Part shown: one piece after another, positions 1-7,561 of the stretch
How the letters are laid out: each line of letters opens with the position of its first letter
Position numbering within the stretch: position 1 is the first letter of the stretch
Assembly (NCBI GenBank): GCA_040080915.1
Contig: JBEBHD010000036.1
Span: forward strand, 1-28,621
DNA length: 28,621 nucleotides
Reading direction: 5' to 3'
DNA from: M3007 sp040080915
GTDB lineage: Bacteria; Bacteroidota; Bacteroidia; Chitinophagales; Saprospiraceae
Made by a program: the position numbers and the translations under genes
The notes under the pieces: model-generated
Database searches by the model: none
Told to the model about the DNA's origin: nothing
What the model saw: only the letters and a program-made list of their open reading frames with translations

Positions 1-2
1 AG

Positions 3-929
3 TACTACACGGGTTTCATTCTGTACATGGGTGGACTGCTGCTGCCACTGTACGTGCTGGTGGCGGTGGTGTTTTTTACCTCGCGCATGGCGTTCAATGC
101 CGAAATTTTGTCCATCCTAAACGCTGGCGTTAGCTTCGGGCGGCTGTTACGTCCATACCTCGTGGCGGCAGGAGCAGTGGCCGCGTTGCACTTGGCACTC
201 AACCACGTTCTGATCCCGATGGCCAACAAATCCCGGCTCAAGTTTGAGCGCGCGTATGTGTGGACGGACCAAGAAAAGGGTAAAAAATCGTACGTCCACC
301 TGTTGGTGGGAACCGACCGCAAGGTGTACGTGCAGGGCTACGACAAAAACAACCTGACCGCAACCGGGCTGCGCTTGGAGCAGTTTAAAAACAATCGGTT
401 GGTCAGCCTGCTCGATGCTCAACAGGCCGTTTGGAAAGAAAAAACCAAGCGCTGGGAACTGAATAATTACTCGGTCCGAACTTTTGACGGATTGCGCGAA
501 ACATTCCGCCGCTACGCTACTCCACTCGACTCGGCCATCAACCTGTCACCAAGCGATTTTATCTGGTACCACACCCAAAACGAAGAAATGACCTCCTCAG
601 AGCTCAAGCAGGCCATCGCCCGGGATCGTAGCCGCGGGCTGCTTACCTCCCGCAGCTACGAGATCGAGATGTACCGCCGCACCGCTGATGCGTTTACCAT
701 CCTCATCCTGACGGTCATCGGCCTCGCAGTAGCCGGCCGCAAGGTACGCGGCGGCATGGGGCTGCACCTTGCCATCGGTATCGGCTTGGGCGCAGGGTAC
801 ATTTTGTTGTCCAAGTTCGCTGTTTCGTTTGCCGCCAGCGGTACGGTGCCGATCTTGTTCGGTATGTGGATACCCAACCTCATTTTTGGTGCGGTGGCAC
901 TGTGGTTGGTTGGAAGAGCACAGAAGTAA
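3..929 (+). CDS. LptF/LptG family permease, 3' part of gene
   Basis: C-terminal part of a YjgP/YjgQ (LptF/LptG) family protein, the inner-membrane subunit pair of the Lpt ABC machine that pulls lipopolysaccharide from the inner membrane into the LptA bridge. The frame is open to the left window edge (residues YYTGFILYMGG before the first ATG at 27), so the true start lies upstream and the ATG at 27 is internal. It shows membrane segments near the start of the fragment, a periplasmic beta-rich region of about 170 residues (VYVQGYDKNN, SVRTFDGLRETF), then three C-terminal hydrophobic segments with the ending KFAVSFAASGTVPILFGMWI, as expected for the family. It cannot be told from the fragment whether this is LptF or LptG. 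Nothing after the stop looks like a strong terminator. Confidence 0.85.
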   Translation, partial: YYTGFILYMGGLLLPLYVLVAVVFFTSRMAFNAEILSILNAGVSFGRLLRPYLVAAGAVAALHLALNHVLIPMANKSRLKFERAYVWTDQEKGKKSYVHLLVGTDRKVYVQGYDKNNLTATGLRLEQFKNNRLVSLLDAQQAVWKEKTKRWELNNYSVRTFDGLRETFRRYATPLDSAINLSPSDFIWYHTQNEEMTSSELKQAIARDRSRGLLTSRSYEIEMYRRTADAFTILILTVIGLAVAGRKVRGGMGLHLAIGIGLGAGYILLSKFAVSFAASGTVPILFGMWIPNLIFGAVALWLVGRAQK

Positions 930-1015
930 CTTCGATTTCACAGTTCAATCACACACGCCCGTCCCCGGCAAGAGGCGATTTTATCGAATAATTTAGTTTA
1001 ATAAATAAACTTATC

Positions 1016-1023
1016 TACTTTTG
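1016..1023 (+). promoter_or_regulatory. Bacteroidota -7 element TACTTTTG
   Basis: TACTTTTG matches the Bacteroidota consensus TAnnTTTG and lies 36 bases before the ATG at 1060. It is preceded by an AT-rich stretch. No clear TTG at -33 is visible. It probably drives the membrane protein/regulator pair that follows. Confidence 0.55.
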
Positions 1024-1059
1024 TGGGCAATTTAAAATTTGAACTAAACATTTTTTACA

Positions 1060-1650
1060 ATGGAACAAGAAGAAAAAGTGCTCAACCCGCAGGAGAGCCT
1101 GCGCGTGATCCGGGAAACCATTGACCTCGCCAAGCGCGGGGTGGGTGAAAGCGGGTTTCAATTTTTGCTGTGGGGTTGGTTGGTGGTAGCCGCCAGTTTG
1201 GCCGAGTACTGGATGCTCATAAATGGTTTTGGAGCGCGAGCACATCTGGCATGGGCGATCATGCCAGCGGTGGGCATACCAATTTCGATGGTGTACGAGT
1301 GGCGGCGTGACCGGCTCAACAAGGGGCACAATATCGTGCGCGAATGGTATGGCTACCTGTGGTTGGCGTTCGGGATTTCATTGATTCTGGGGTTGCTAAC
1401 GACCATCTTGCGGCAAACGCCCCCGGTACCAATGGTGCTGATTCTCGCAGGATTTGCCACCTTTTTGTCCGGTGTATTGATCCGATTTAAGCCGCTGAAT
1501 TTCGGCGGTATCGTTTTGTGGGCGGGTGCATTGCTTTGTATAGCAGTGCCGGTACCGGAGCACTCGTTGGTGGAAGCCGGTGCAGTGGTATTAGGCTATC
1601 TCGTGCCAGGCTACATGCTGAACCGAAAAAAAGAGTCCGGTCATGTTTAA
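1060..1650 (+). CDS. Multi-pass membrane protein of unknown function
   Basis: A 196-residue protein with a charged N-terminal cytoplasmic stretch (about residues 1-30, containing NPQESLRVIRETIDLAKRG) followed by about five or six hydrophobic segments (FQFLLWGWLVVAASLAEYW, AWAIMPAVGIPISMVY, YLWLAFGISLILGLLTTI, PMVLILAGFATFLSGVL, GGIVLWAGALLCIAVPV, VEAGAVVLGYLVPGYML). I do not recognise a named family. Its stop overlaps the start of the winged-helix regulator gene by eight bases, so the two are translationally coupled. Membrane protein plus small winged-helix regulator pairs of this kind recur in Bacteroidota, where the regulator usually controls its own operon. Function is not inferred further. 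Confidence 0.75.
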   Translation: MEQEEKVLNPQESLRVIRETIDLAKRGVGESGFQFLLWGWLVVAASLAEYWMLINGFGARAHLAWAIMPAVGIPISMVYEWRRDRLNKGHNIVREWYGYLWLAFGISLILGLLTTILRQTPPVPMVLILAGFATFLSGVLIRFKPLNFGGIVLWAGALLCIAVPVPEHSLVEAGAVVLGYLVPGYMLNRKKESGHV

Positions 1651-1921
1651 GGAACTGGACCCCTTGTTGTTGTCACAACTGCGCCTTGCCATCATGTCGT
1701 ACCTGATGGTGGCCCGGGAAGCTGAATTCAATGCACTGCGGGAGCAGACGGGTGCCACGGCAGGTAACCTCAGCGCCCAAATCAGCAAGTTGCAGGAAGC
1801 GGGCTATATCGCCGTTGAAAAGACGTTTCGGAACAACTACCCGCTCACGCTCTGCCGCATCACCGAGCCGGGCGTAGCGGCTTTCGAGGCGTTTTACAAG
1901 GACTTGAAAACGTACTTCTAA
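1643..1921 (+). CDS. Winged-helix DNA-binding transcriptional regulator (MarR/ArsR-like)
   Basis: A 92-residue single-domain winged-helix protein of the type often annotated as a winged helix DNA-binding domain (HTH_34-like). Residues about 8-60 form the helix-turn-helix: LLSQLRLAIMSYLMVAREAEFNALREQTGATAGNL, with recognition-helix residues TAGNLSAQISKLQEAGYI. The wing follows (VEKTFRNNYPLTLCRITEPG), then a C-terminal helix (AAFEAFYKDLKTYF). Its ATG lies inside the end of the upstream membrane-protein gene, which implies co-expression. It probably represses or autoregulates the pair. There is no effector domain, so the ligand, if any, is unknown. Confidence 0.8.
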   Translation: MFKELDPLLLSQLRLAIMSYLMVAREAEFNALREQTGATAGNLSAQISKLQEAGYIAVEKTFRNNYPLTLCRITEPGVAAFEAFYKDLKTYF

Positions 1922-1957
1922 ATCACTGTTTTTTTCTCACAATCAATCTTTCCCAAC

Positions 1958-2491
1958 ATGAAATATATTCTTTTCCCGGCAGTAGCGCTCTGCTGCTGCC
2001 TTGGCAACCTGTTTGCCCAAGCCAATGTGGTGCCCAGCGCCGAAACCATCACCGCCATTGAAAAAATTCGCTTTATGGAAGGCAACTGGAAGGGAACAGG
2101 CTGGATCCGCATGGGGCCGCAGCAGAACGAGTTCATCCAAGCCGAAAAAGTGGTCGCGCACGCCAATGGCACGGCGCTGACCATTGACGGCTTAGGTCGC
2201 GATGCTGTCAGCCCAGACAAAATCATTCACCAGGCGTTTGCCGTCATATCATACGACCAGACCGCCGACAAGTACCTCATGCGGGCCGTCCGCGGCGATG
2301 GCAACCACGTGGATGCCGACTTTGTGGTAAACACCGACGGCAGCATTACCTGGGGCTTCACCCACCCAATGGCCGGACAGGTTCGCTACACGATCCGCCA
2401 CGAGGCGGGCAAATGGGTAGAAAATGGCGAGATGAGCCGCGACGGAACGAACTGGGTACCGTTTTTCGAGATGCGGTTAGAGCGGGAATAA
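1958..2491 (+). CDS. Secreted protein, DUF1579-like (tentative)
   Basis: A 177-residue protein with a clear Sec signal peptide (MKYILFPAVALCCCLGNLFA, predicted cut before Q). The mature domain has the pattern of a small beta-barrel (FMEGNWKGTGWIRMG, TALTIDGLGRD, AFAVISYDQTADKYLMRAV, GSITWGFTHP, RYTIRHEAGKWVENGEMSRDG). This resembles secreted DUF1579/lipocalin-like proteins of Bacteroidota, but the family assignment is tentative. It starts 36 bases after the regulator gene with no promoter visible between, so it may belong to the same transcript. The final base of its stop codon is the first base of a 167-bp palindromic element. Confidence 0.6.
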   Translation: MKYILFPAVALCCCLGNLFAQANVVPSAETITAIEKIRFMEGNWKGTGWIRMGPQQNEFIQAEKVVAHANGTALTIDGLGRDAVSPDKIIHQAFAVISYDQTADKYLMRAVRGDGNHVDADFVVNTDGSITWGFTHPMAGQVRYTIRHEAGKWVENGEMSRDGTNWVPFFEMRLERE

Positions 2492-2657
2492 GAGCGTGTT
2501 TAAATTTCAGTCGCTGGGCTACAAGCGGCAAATTTTGCTTCATGCTGCGTTAAAATTTTCGCCATAGACAAGACAACCGGCTATGCCTGCAAATTTTGCC
2601 TTGCCTGAAACAAAATTTGCTCGCTTTCGCCTCGGCACTGAAATTTAAACACGCTCT
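2491..2657. repeat. 167-bp imperfect palindrome (MITE/REP-like element)
   Basis: The outer arms are identical for 21 bases in inverted orientation: 2491-2511, beginning AGAGCGTGTTTAAATTTC, and 2637-2657, ending with its complement. The inner halves also pair imperfectly (GCAAATTTTG near 2529 with CAAAATTTGC near 2610; CATAG near 2564 with CTATG near 2581), leaving a tip of about 13 bases. The whole unit could fold into one long hairpin. It holds no credible gene and abuts the stop codon of the gene at 1958-2491. It may be a non-autonomous mobile palindrome and could also end transcription. No unambiguous target duplication is visible. Confidence 0.7.
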
Positions 2658-2757
2658 AAGAAACAGTTTTTGTTTTTTGGGGCGCTGGTTGGGGAAATAC
2701 ATTCAGACAAGCCCTACTTTTCGGCCCGAAAGCGAAAAAAGTTTGAATACCGCTACC

Positions 2758-3489
2758 ATGCCCGACACCGCCGCACCGAATTGGCTCCAACGCACCGAAC
2801 TACTCGTGGGTGCTGGCTCATTGGAAAAACTCCGCAACCTGCATGTTCTGGTGATCGGTCTCGGCGGCGTGGGCAGCTATGCGGCAGAATTTCTCGCCCG
2901 AGCCGGTGTGGGCAAAATGACAATCGTGGACGGCGACACGGTGGACCTGACCAACACCAACCGCCAATTGCCCGCTCTGCACAGCACAGTCGGCCAATCC
3001 AAAGCAGAACTCATGGCCGCCCGCATGCGCGACATCAACCCGGCGCTCGACCTGACCGTGCTGGACACGTTTCTCAGCCCGGAGGTGGTGAAGGTTACCT
3101 CGTTTCGCCAGTACGATTATGTGTTCGATTGCATTGATTCGGTGCAGCCCAAGCAATACGTGATCGTTGCCTGCAAACAACAGGACGTACGCGTGGTGAG
3201 CAGCATGGGCGCAGGGGGGCGGCTCGATCCGTCCAAGGTGCAGGTAGGCGATATTTCCGAAACCTACAACTGCCCTTTCGCTCAACAGGTGCGCAAAGGC
3301 CTGAAACGCAAGGGCGTGCGGCGCGGAGTCACCGTCGTTTTTTCCTCTGAAATCGTGGACCGCGATACCTGCATGATGACCGACGGCAGCAAGTTTAAAA
3401 AATCGTTTTACGGCACCATTTCGTACATCCCCGCGCTGTTTGGCCTGTACATGGCCAGCGTGGTGGTGCGGGAGGCCGCTGGCAAATAA
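2758..3489 (+). CDS. tcdA: tRNA threonylcarbamoyladenosine dehydratase (TcdA/CsdL)
   Basis: A ThiF/MoeB/E1-like enzyme that uses ATP to cyclise t6A37 of tRNA to ct6A. The 243-residue protein starts MPDTAAPNWLQRTELLVG. It shows the Rossmann nucleotide site VLVIGLGGVGSYAAEFLARAGVG, then IVDGDTVDLTNTNRQLPAL, VFDCIDSVQPK and MGAGGRLDPSKVQVGD. All of these align by eye with E. coli TcdA (GVGSWAAEALARTGIG, TNTNRQIHAL, AIDSVRPK, GGAGGQIDP). The reading frame continues upstream to an ATG at 2596, but that part lies in the palindromic repeat and lacks similarity, so 2758 is preferred. A near-consensus -7 (TACTTTTC at 2715) fits this choice. A DUF2024 gene follows after eight bases. Confidence 0.92.
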   Translation: MPDTAAPNWLQRTELLVGAGSLEKLRNLHVLVIGLGGVGSYAAEFLARAGVGKMTIVDGDTVDLTNTNRQLPALHSTVGQSKAELMAARMRDINPALDLTVLDTFLSPEVVKVTSFRQYDYVFDCIDSVQPKQYVIVACKQQDVRVVSSMGAGGRLDPSKVQVGDISETYNCPFAQQVRKGLKRKGVRRGVTVVFSSEIVDRDTCMMTDGSKFKKSFYGTISYIPALFGLYMASVVVREAAGK

Positions 3490-3497
3490 AAAACACC

Positions 3498-3926
3498 ATG
3501 CACGTATCCGTTTTTGACACGTACGTCCGCAAGCCGGACGGTTCTACGGCTCATTTTGACATCATCGTGCCCGAGGGCGCTGCACCCGAACAGGTGCTGG
3601 CTTTCGGCAAAAACCACCTCGCGGCATCGGGCATCGCGGGCGACATTTCCGCCAAAGAGTGCCAGTTTTGCCACATCGAAGAACCCACCGCCGATATGCT
3701 CACCGATATCGAGCGGCAGGGTTTTTACATTTTGGCGCTCGACGATATCCCGGACGTTTTGCCAGAAACGCCCAACCGCCGCCAACTCATCGAGCACCTG
3801 CGCGCCCGCAGTGAAGCGCACCGGTTCGCCAATTTTCGCGGGGTGGGGGAAGAGGAAATACGAGGGATTTTGGCAGAATTGGGGGGAAGCGGCATTACGG
3901 TGCCGCCTCCCGCAGGCCGCGCATGA
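3498..3926 (+). CDS. DUF2024 family protein
   Basis: A 142-residue cytosolic protein with the DUF2024 pattern: N-terminal VFDTYVRKPDGSTAHFDIIVPE, a middle ECQFCHIE with a CxxCH motif, and a helix-rich end. The biochemical role of DUF2024 is not established, and the CxxCH could bind metal. The last 25 or so residues (GEEEIRGILAELGGSGITVPPPAGRA) go beyond the usual domain and may be a lineage extension. It lies eight bases after tcdA and is probably co-transcribed. It converges with the minus-strand CHU_C gene, whose stop is only 22 bases away, with no hairpin between them. Confidence 0.8.
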   Translation: MHVSVFDTYVRKPDGSTAHFDIIVPEGAAPEQVLAFGKNHLAASGIAGDISAKECQFCHIEEPTADMLTDIERQGFYILALDDIPDVLPETPNRRQLIEHLRARSEAHRFANFRGVGEEEIRGILAELGGSGITVPPPAGRA

Positions 3927-3948
3927 CCGAACATCGCCTTGTCGCCCC

Positions 3949-4917
3949 TCACTGGAGCAACGTCACCGTCCCCCGCAGTTCTCGGCGCTCTCCGGTGCTG
4001 GCCTCCCGGTACACGAGCAGGTAAATGTACACCCCTGCTGATGCGTGCTGGCCTCTGGTGGTACCGTCCCAACCGGACAGTGTGGTGCTCGTTTCCTGAT
4101 AAAACAGATCGCCCCAGCGGCTGAACACCGACAGCGTTGCTTCCCCAATATTTCGGGCGCTGATGGCGAACAGATCGTTTTGCCCGTCGTCGTTGGGCGA
4201 AAAAACATTGGGCACGTACACCTGCGAGGGGCAGCCCAACACGGTCACCGAGGCCTGCTTTTCGCCGCATACGCTGTACGACCGCAGGGTGTACACCACT
4301 GGCCGTGCGACGGTGATCATCGGCCCGGTGGCACCCGTGTCGGTGGGTACTATGCTTTGATCCATGATTTGAGGGGTGAGGATGATCGTGGTGTTGCTCG
4401 TCAGAACTTGCAGGATAGGCCGGGCCGTGTTGATCGGTTGGTGCTGCGTGAGCGTCATGGCCATGTTGCGGATGCCGACGACGTTGTATTTGGCAAATAG
4501 TTCGTGGGTAGGGGAAATGTAGACGCGCCCTCGATATAAGGTGCCGGGCTCAAGGTTGGACATGAGCCGGGCCTGAATGTATTCACGGAACTCTCCGTTC
4601 GGATTGAATACCATATTATTCGCAAAAGGAGATATTCCCATATATGCTTGGCCATCTTGGGCAAATTGAAAACCAATCTGGTTACTTGGCACGGAGTGGT
4701 TACCTTCATCACCTTGGCATGCGTTGTAATAATCGGGGGATCCAAGGGTTGGGGATATCCAAAACCGAACATCGCGATACTGTGCCGAGTCGTCGAACCA
4801 CGTGGTATCAATGCCCCAATGGTTGAGTAGGCGGGTGTTGGTTACTTCAAAACTGGGATTGAGTAACAGATTGGGCTGCGCCCGCAATGCAGGGGGCAAA
4901 GCCCCATAACCTAGCAC
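3949..4917 (-). CDS. Gliding-motility-type C-terminal sorting domain (CHU_C) protein, signal peptide broken
   Basis: An extracellular protein ending in a CHU_C/type B sorting domain, a C-terminal signal for type 9 secretion. Residues from about 235 read VYVPNVFSPNDDGQNDLFAI, LSVFSRWGDLFYQ, LSGWDGTTRGQ and GVYIYLLVYR. The N-terminal part (NLLLNPSFEVTN, SPTLGSPDYYNACQG, GFQFAQDGQAYMGI, FREYIQARLMSNLEPG) is the usual start of such outer proteins in this group. The longest open frame begins at GTG 4917, but the same frame upstream reads M-K-K-A-I-W-stop-V-V-L-G-Y-G from ATG 4939-4941. That looks like an intact signal peptide cut by TAG at 4921-4923. The gene is therefore possibly a pseudogene, or expressed only through a weak internal start that lacks a proper signal. 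Confidence 0.75.
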   Translation of the reverse strand: MLGYGALPPALRAQPNLLLNPSFEVTNTRLLNHWGIDTTWFDDSAQYRDVRFWISPTLGSPDYYNACQGDEGNHSVPSNQIGFQFAQDGQAYMGISPFANNMVFNPNGEFREYIQARLMSNLEPGTLYRGRVYISPTHELFAKYNVVGIRNMAMTLTQHQPINTARPILQVLTSNTTIILTPQIMDQSIVPTDTGATGPMITVARPVVYTLRSYSVCGEKQASVTVLGCPSQVYVPNVFSPNDDGQNDLFAISARNIGEATLSVFSRWGDLFYQETSTTLSGWDGTTRGQHASAGVYIYLLVYREASTGERRELRGTVTLLQ

Positions 4918-5130
4918 GACCTACCAAATTGCTTTTTTCATATTTTGCCTAAAGAAAACAGCCGCCCCACCCCACCTTCTCCACATACCGGCACCCGTCG
5001 TCGCACACGAATTTTTTGAGGTAAGCCAAAACCTCCAACTAGTTTTTAAGCGATCCAACCTCTCGTTTATAAAAAATAATCAGTCAAACACTTGCCCCCC
5101 CAAATAGAGTACCGCACATTAGCTCCAAAA

Positions 5131-5146
5131 TTAACCAAACAGTTAA
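5131..5146. promoter_or_regulatory. Candidate TetR operator (inverted repeat TTAAC-N6-GTTAA)
   Basis: TTAACCAAACAGTTAA has 5-bp inverted arms and sits five bases before the ATG of the TetR gene at 5152. TetR-family genes are commonly autoregulated through such short palindromes. The assignment rests on position and symmetry only. Confidence 0.4.
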
Positions 5147-5151
5147 ACCAC

Positions 5152-5781
5152 ATGGCCAAGCACGAGGCGGCCGCTGTCCCGACAAGTGATTCCACCGAGC
5201 AAAAAATCTTCGATGCGGCGCACGAGGTTTTTTCCAAAAAGGGCATGGACGGCTCCACCATGCAGGAGATTGCTGACCGGGCGGGCATCAACAAGGCCCT
5301 GTTGCACTACTACTACCGCTCCAAGGACAAACTGTACGAGATGGTGGCCCGGGCGATACTGACCAAGGCGCTCAGTGCCATTCGCCATGTGATCGAAAAC
5401 GATTTGCCGTTGGAGGAAAAGATTCGACTTTTCATCGAGACCTATATCGGCATCATTTCCCGAAACACCTTCATCCCGTTGTTTATCCTTTCAGAGATCA
5501 GCAAACACCCCGACCGGTTTTTCGAGACGATCCTGCCCCGGGACCTGCCCAAGCCGCACGCGTTTTTCCAACAAGTGGAAAATGAAATATCCGCTGGCCG
5601 CATCCGGCCCATCCGACCGCAGCACCTCATCGTCAACATCATTTCGATGTGTGTTTTCCCCTTTGTGGGCAAACCGATGGTGGCTGTACTGCTCGGCTTG
5701 AACCAAGACGAGATGCGGCTTTTTTTGAAAGAAAGGACAGAAGAGGTGACAACATTCGTGCTGGCAGGGCTTCGAAATTGA
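5152..5781 (+). CDS. TetR/AcrR family transcriptional regulator (CecR-like context)
   Basis: A 209-residue TetR-type repressor. The N-terminal HTH covers about residues 16-62: EQKIFDAAHEVFSKKG, STMQEIADRAGINKALLHYYYRSKDKLYEMV. The C-terminal half (FIETYIGIISRNTFIPLFILSEI, LIVNIISMCVFPFVGKPM) is the helical ligand-binding and dimer domain. An in-frame ATG at 5092 exists, but the 20 extra residues look non-coding, and an inverted repeat (TTAAC-N6-GTTAA) lies just upstream of 5152. The gene heads a cluster of DUF4260, TolC, HlyD and two ABC ATPases. This parallels E. coli cecR (ybiH) beside ybhGFSR, so it probably senses a drug-like compound and controls this exporter. Confidence 0.88.
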   Translation: MAKHEAAAVPTSDSTEQKIFDAAHEVFSKKGMDGSTMQEIADRAGINKALLHYYYRSKDKLYEMVARAILTKALSAIRHVIENDLPLEEKIRLFIETYIGIISRNTFIPLFILSEISKHPDRFFETILPRDLPKPHAFFQQVENEISAGRIRPIRPQHLIVNIISMCVFPFVGKPMVAVLLGLNQDEMRLFLKERTEEVTTFVLAGLRN

Positions 5782-5852
5782 CGACCGGGTTTTGGCACTG
5801 AGCGCAATATTTGCCGGGTGGTTTGTAGTACACTAAACTAAAACTGTTTTTC

Positions 5853-6218
5853 ATGAAAATAATCTTGAACTTGGAAGAGTGGGCTGTTTGCGCGCTGTGT
5901 ATTTTTCTTTTCAGTAACCTGCCGTTCGTATGGTGGTGGTTTCCGGCGCTGCTCTTGTTGCCCGACATCGGAATATTGGGCTATTTGGTCAGCCCTAAAA
6001 TTGGCGCGTGGACGTACAACCTGCTCCACCACAGGGGCATTGCAGCCCTGGTGGCAGCGTATGCTGTGTGGTCGGACAAGCCCAACTGGAAGTTAGCGGC
6101 GATCATCCTTTTTGCGCACATTTCCATGGACAGGGCCTTGGGCTATGGGCTGAAACATGAAACCGGTTTTTCCCATACGCACCTCGGCGTTATCGGGAAA
6201 CCCCAAAACGAACAATAA
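5853..6218 (+). CDS. DUF4260 family membrane protein
   Basis: A 121-residue protein with the DUF4260 pattern: hydrophobic segments (WAVCALCIFLFSNLPFVWWWFPALLLLPDIGILGYL, GIAALVAAYAVW, LAAIILFAHISMDRALGYGLK) and the characteristic end HETGFSHTHLGVIGK. The family has no established biochemical function. It follows the TetR gene after 71 bases and precedes the TolC gene by nine bases, so it is probably part of the same regulated transcript. It might take part in envelope or drug response, but this is inference from position alone. Confidence 0.8.
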   Translation: MKIILNLEEWAVCALCIFLFSNLPFVWWWFPALLLLPDIGILGYLVSPKIGAWTYNLLHHRGIAALVAAYAVWSDKPNWKLAAIILFAHISMDRALGYGLKHETGFSHTHLGVIGKPQNEQ

Positions 6219-6227
6219 CGATCGGGC

Positions 6228-7490
6228 ATGAAACACATCCTTCTTTGGGTCGGTGCTCTCCTACCATTTTTCGGCTTTGCCAGCGACACGCTCACTGTGC
6301 AGCAGTGCCGCGAACTGGCAGAGCAACAAAGCCCGTTCCAGCAGAAAAAACTGTATGCAGAAAGCACTGCCGCCCTGCAACTGCAAAACGTGAAAAGCAA
6401 CAGCCTGCCGCGCATCGCGTTCGGGGTGCAGGCTTCGTGGCAAAGCGATGTGTTCGGCTTGCCGTTCGCGTTTCCCGGCAGCGATATCCCTCAGGTGCCC
6501 CAAGACCAGTACAGACTCACAATGGACGTGGCCCAGCGCATCTGGGACGGCGGCTCTGATCCATACTTGCGCCGCCAGCGCGAATTAGAGCGCGATATAG
6601 CTGTCGCACAGGCGGATGTGGATGTGTTTGTGTTGCGCGAGGTGGTCACCGACCTGTTCTTCGGGGTGCTGCTGCTCCAGGAAAGCGAGGCGATCCTGAT
6701 GGCTGCCAAGGCGGATTTACAAAACCGCTTGAAGCAGGCCGAGGCTGCCGTGGCCGAAGGTATTGCGTTGCGCACGACCGCCGATCAGGTAAAAATTCAG
6801 GTTTTGAAAACCGAGCAACAAATTGCTGCCGCCAAGGCCGACCAGCAGGCGCTGCGGGAGGTTTTGTCCAAATGGATTAGCCGTGGCAGCACGGACTTTC
6901 TGCTGGTGCCGCCGGTTCTGCCCGACGAGCACCTGCCCTACCCAGCAAAAAGGCCCGAGTACCGCCTGTTCGAAGCTCAGAAAAACGCGGCCCAGTTGCA
7001 GCAGGATCGCCTTCGGTTGTTGGCCCGGCCACGCATCGAGGCGTTTGCCCAAGCGGGACTTGGGCGGCCCAATCCGTTCAATTTTTTTGAAACCGGCTTG
7101 GAGCCGTTCGCCATCATCGGCCTGCGGGCTGTTTGGACTCCGATTGACTGGGGCAATCGAAGCCGCGACGCGCAGGTTTTGGCAGTGCAAATGAAAACCG
7201 TGGACGTGCAGCGCCAAGCCTTCGAGCAGCGCTTGGATGCAAGCACCGTGCAGGATATTTGGTCAATAAAGGCAAAATACCGCGAACAACTGAAACAAGA
7301 CGAAGCCATCATAACCTTGCAGGAGGACATCGTGCGCCGCGCGGATGCGCAAGTGAAAAACGGCGTGATGACCGCCACCGACTACCTCGCCCAGATCAAC
7401 CTGCTGACACAGGCCAGACTGGCGCAAAAGACACACGCATTGCAACTGGCGCACGCCCGGGAACGGGTGGTAGCGAAGATGGGAGGGTGA
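6228..7490 (+). CDS. TolC family outer membrane efflux protein
   Basis: A 420-residue outer membrane channel of the TolC/OEP superfamily, forming the exit duct of tripartite exporters. The signal peptide is MKHILLWVGALLPFFGFA. Two repeated coiled-coil/beta halves follow. The first holds LTVQQCRELAEQQSP, the barrel strand FGVQASWQSDVFG and a long helix (AEAAVAEGIALRTTADQVKIQVLKTEQQI). The second starts near PEYRLFEAQKNAAQLQQDRL and holds strand FAQAGLGRPNPFNFF and helix ADAQVKNGVMTATDYLAQINLLTQARLAQ. The length is typical. It lies directly upstream of the HlyD adaptor, with which it should pair. Confidence 0.9.
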   Translation: MKHILLWVGALLPFFGFASDTLTVQQCRELAEQQSPFQQKKLYAESTAALQLQNVKSNSLPRIAFGVQASWQSDVFGLPFAFPGSDIPQVPQDQYRLTMDVAQRIWDGGSDPYLRRQRELERDIAVAQADVDVFVLREVVTDLFFGVLLLQESEAILMAAKADLQNRLKQAEAAVAEGIALRTTADQVKIQVLKTEQQIAAAKADQQALREVLSKWISRGSTDFLLVPPVLPDEHLPYPAKRPEYRLFEAQKNAAQLQQDRLRLLARPRIEAFAQAGLGRPNPFNFFETGLEPFAIIGLRAVWTPIDWGNRSRDAQVLAVQMKTVDVQRQAFEQRLDASTVQDIWSIKAKYREQLKQDEAIITLQEDIVRRADAQVKNGVMTATDYLAQINLLTQARLAQKTHALQLAHARERVVAKMGG

Positions 7491-7561
7491 ACTAATAATT
7501 CGTCAATATACAAACAGGTATGGAGGCATTATCTGCCAACAGCAAGGGCAAAATCATAGCA

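Noticed and set aside
2596..2757. 54-codon N-terminal extension of tcdA
   Set aside because: It is encoded by the palindromic repeat and intergenic DNA and has no similarity to TcdA. The family start fits ATG 2758.
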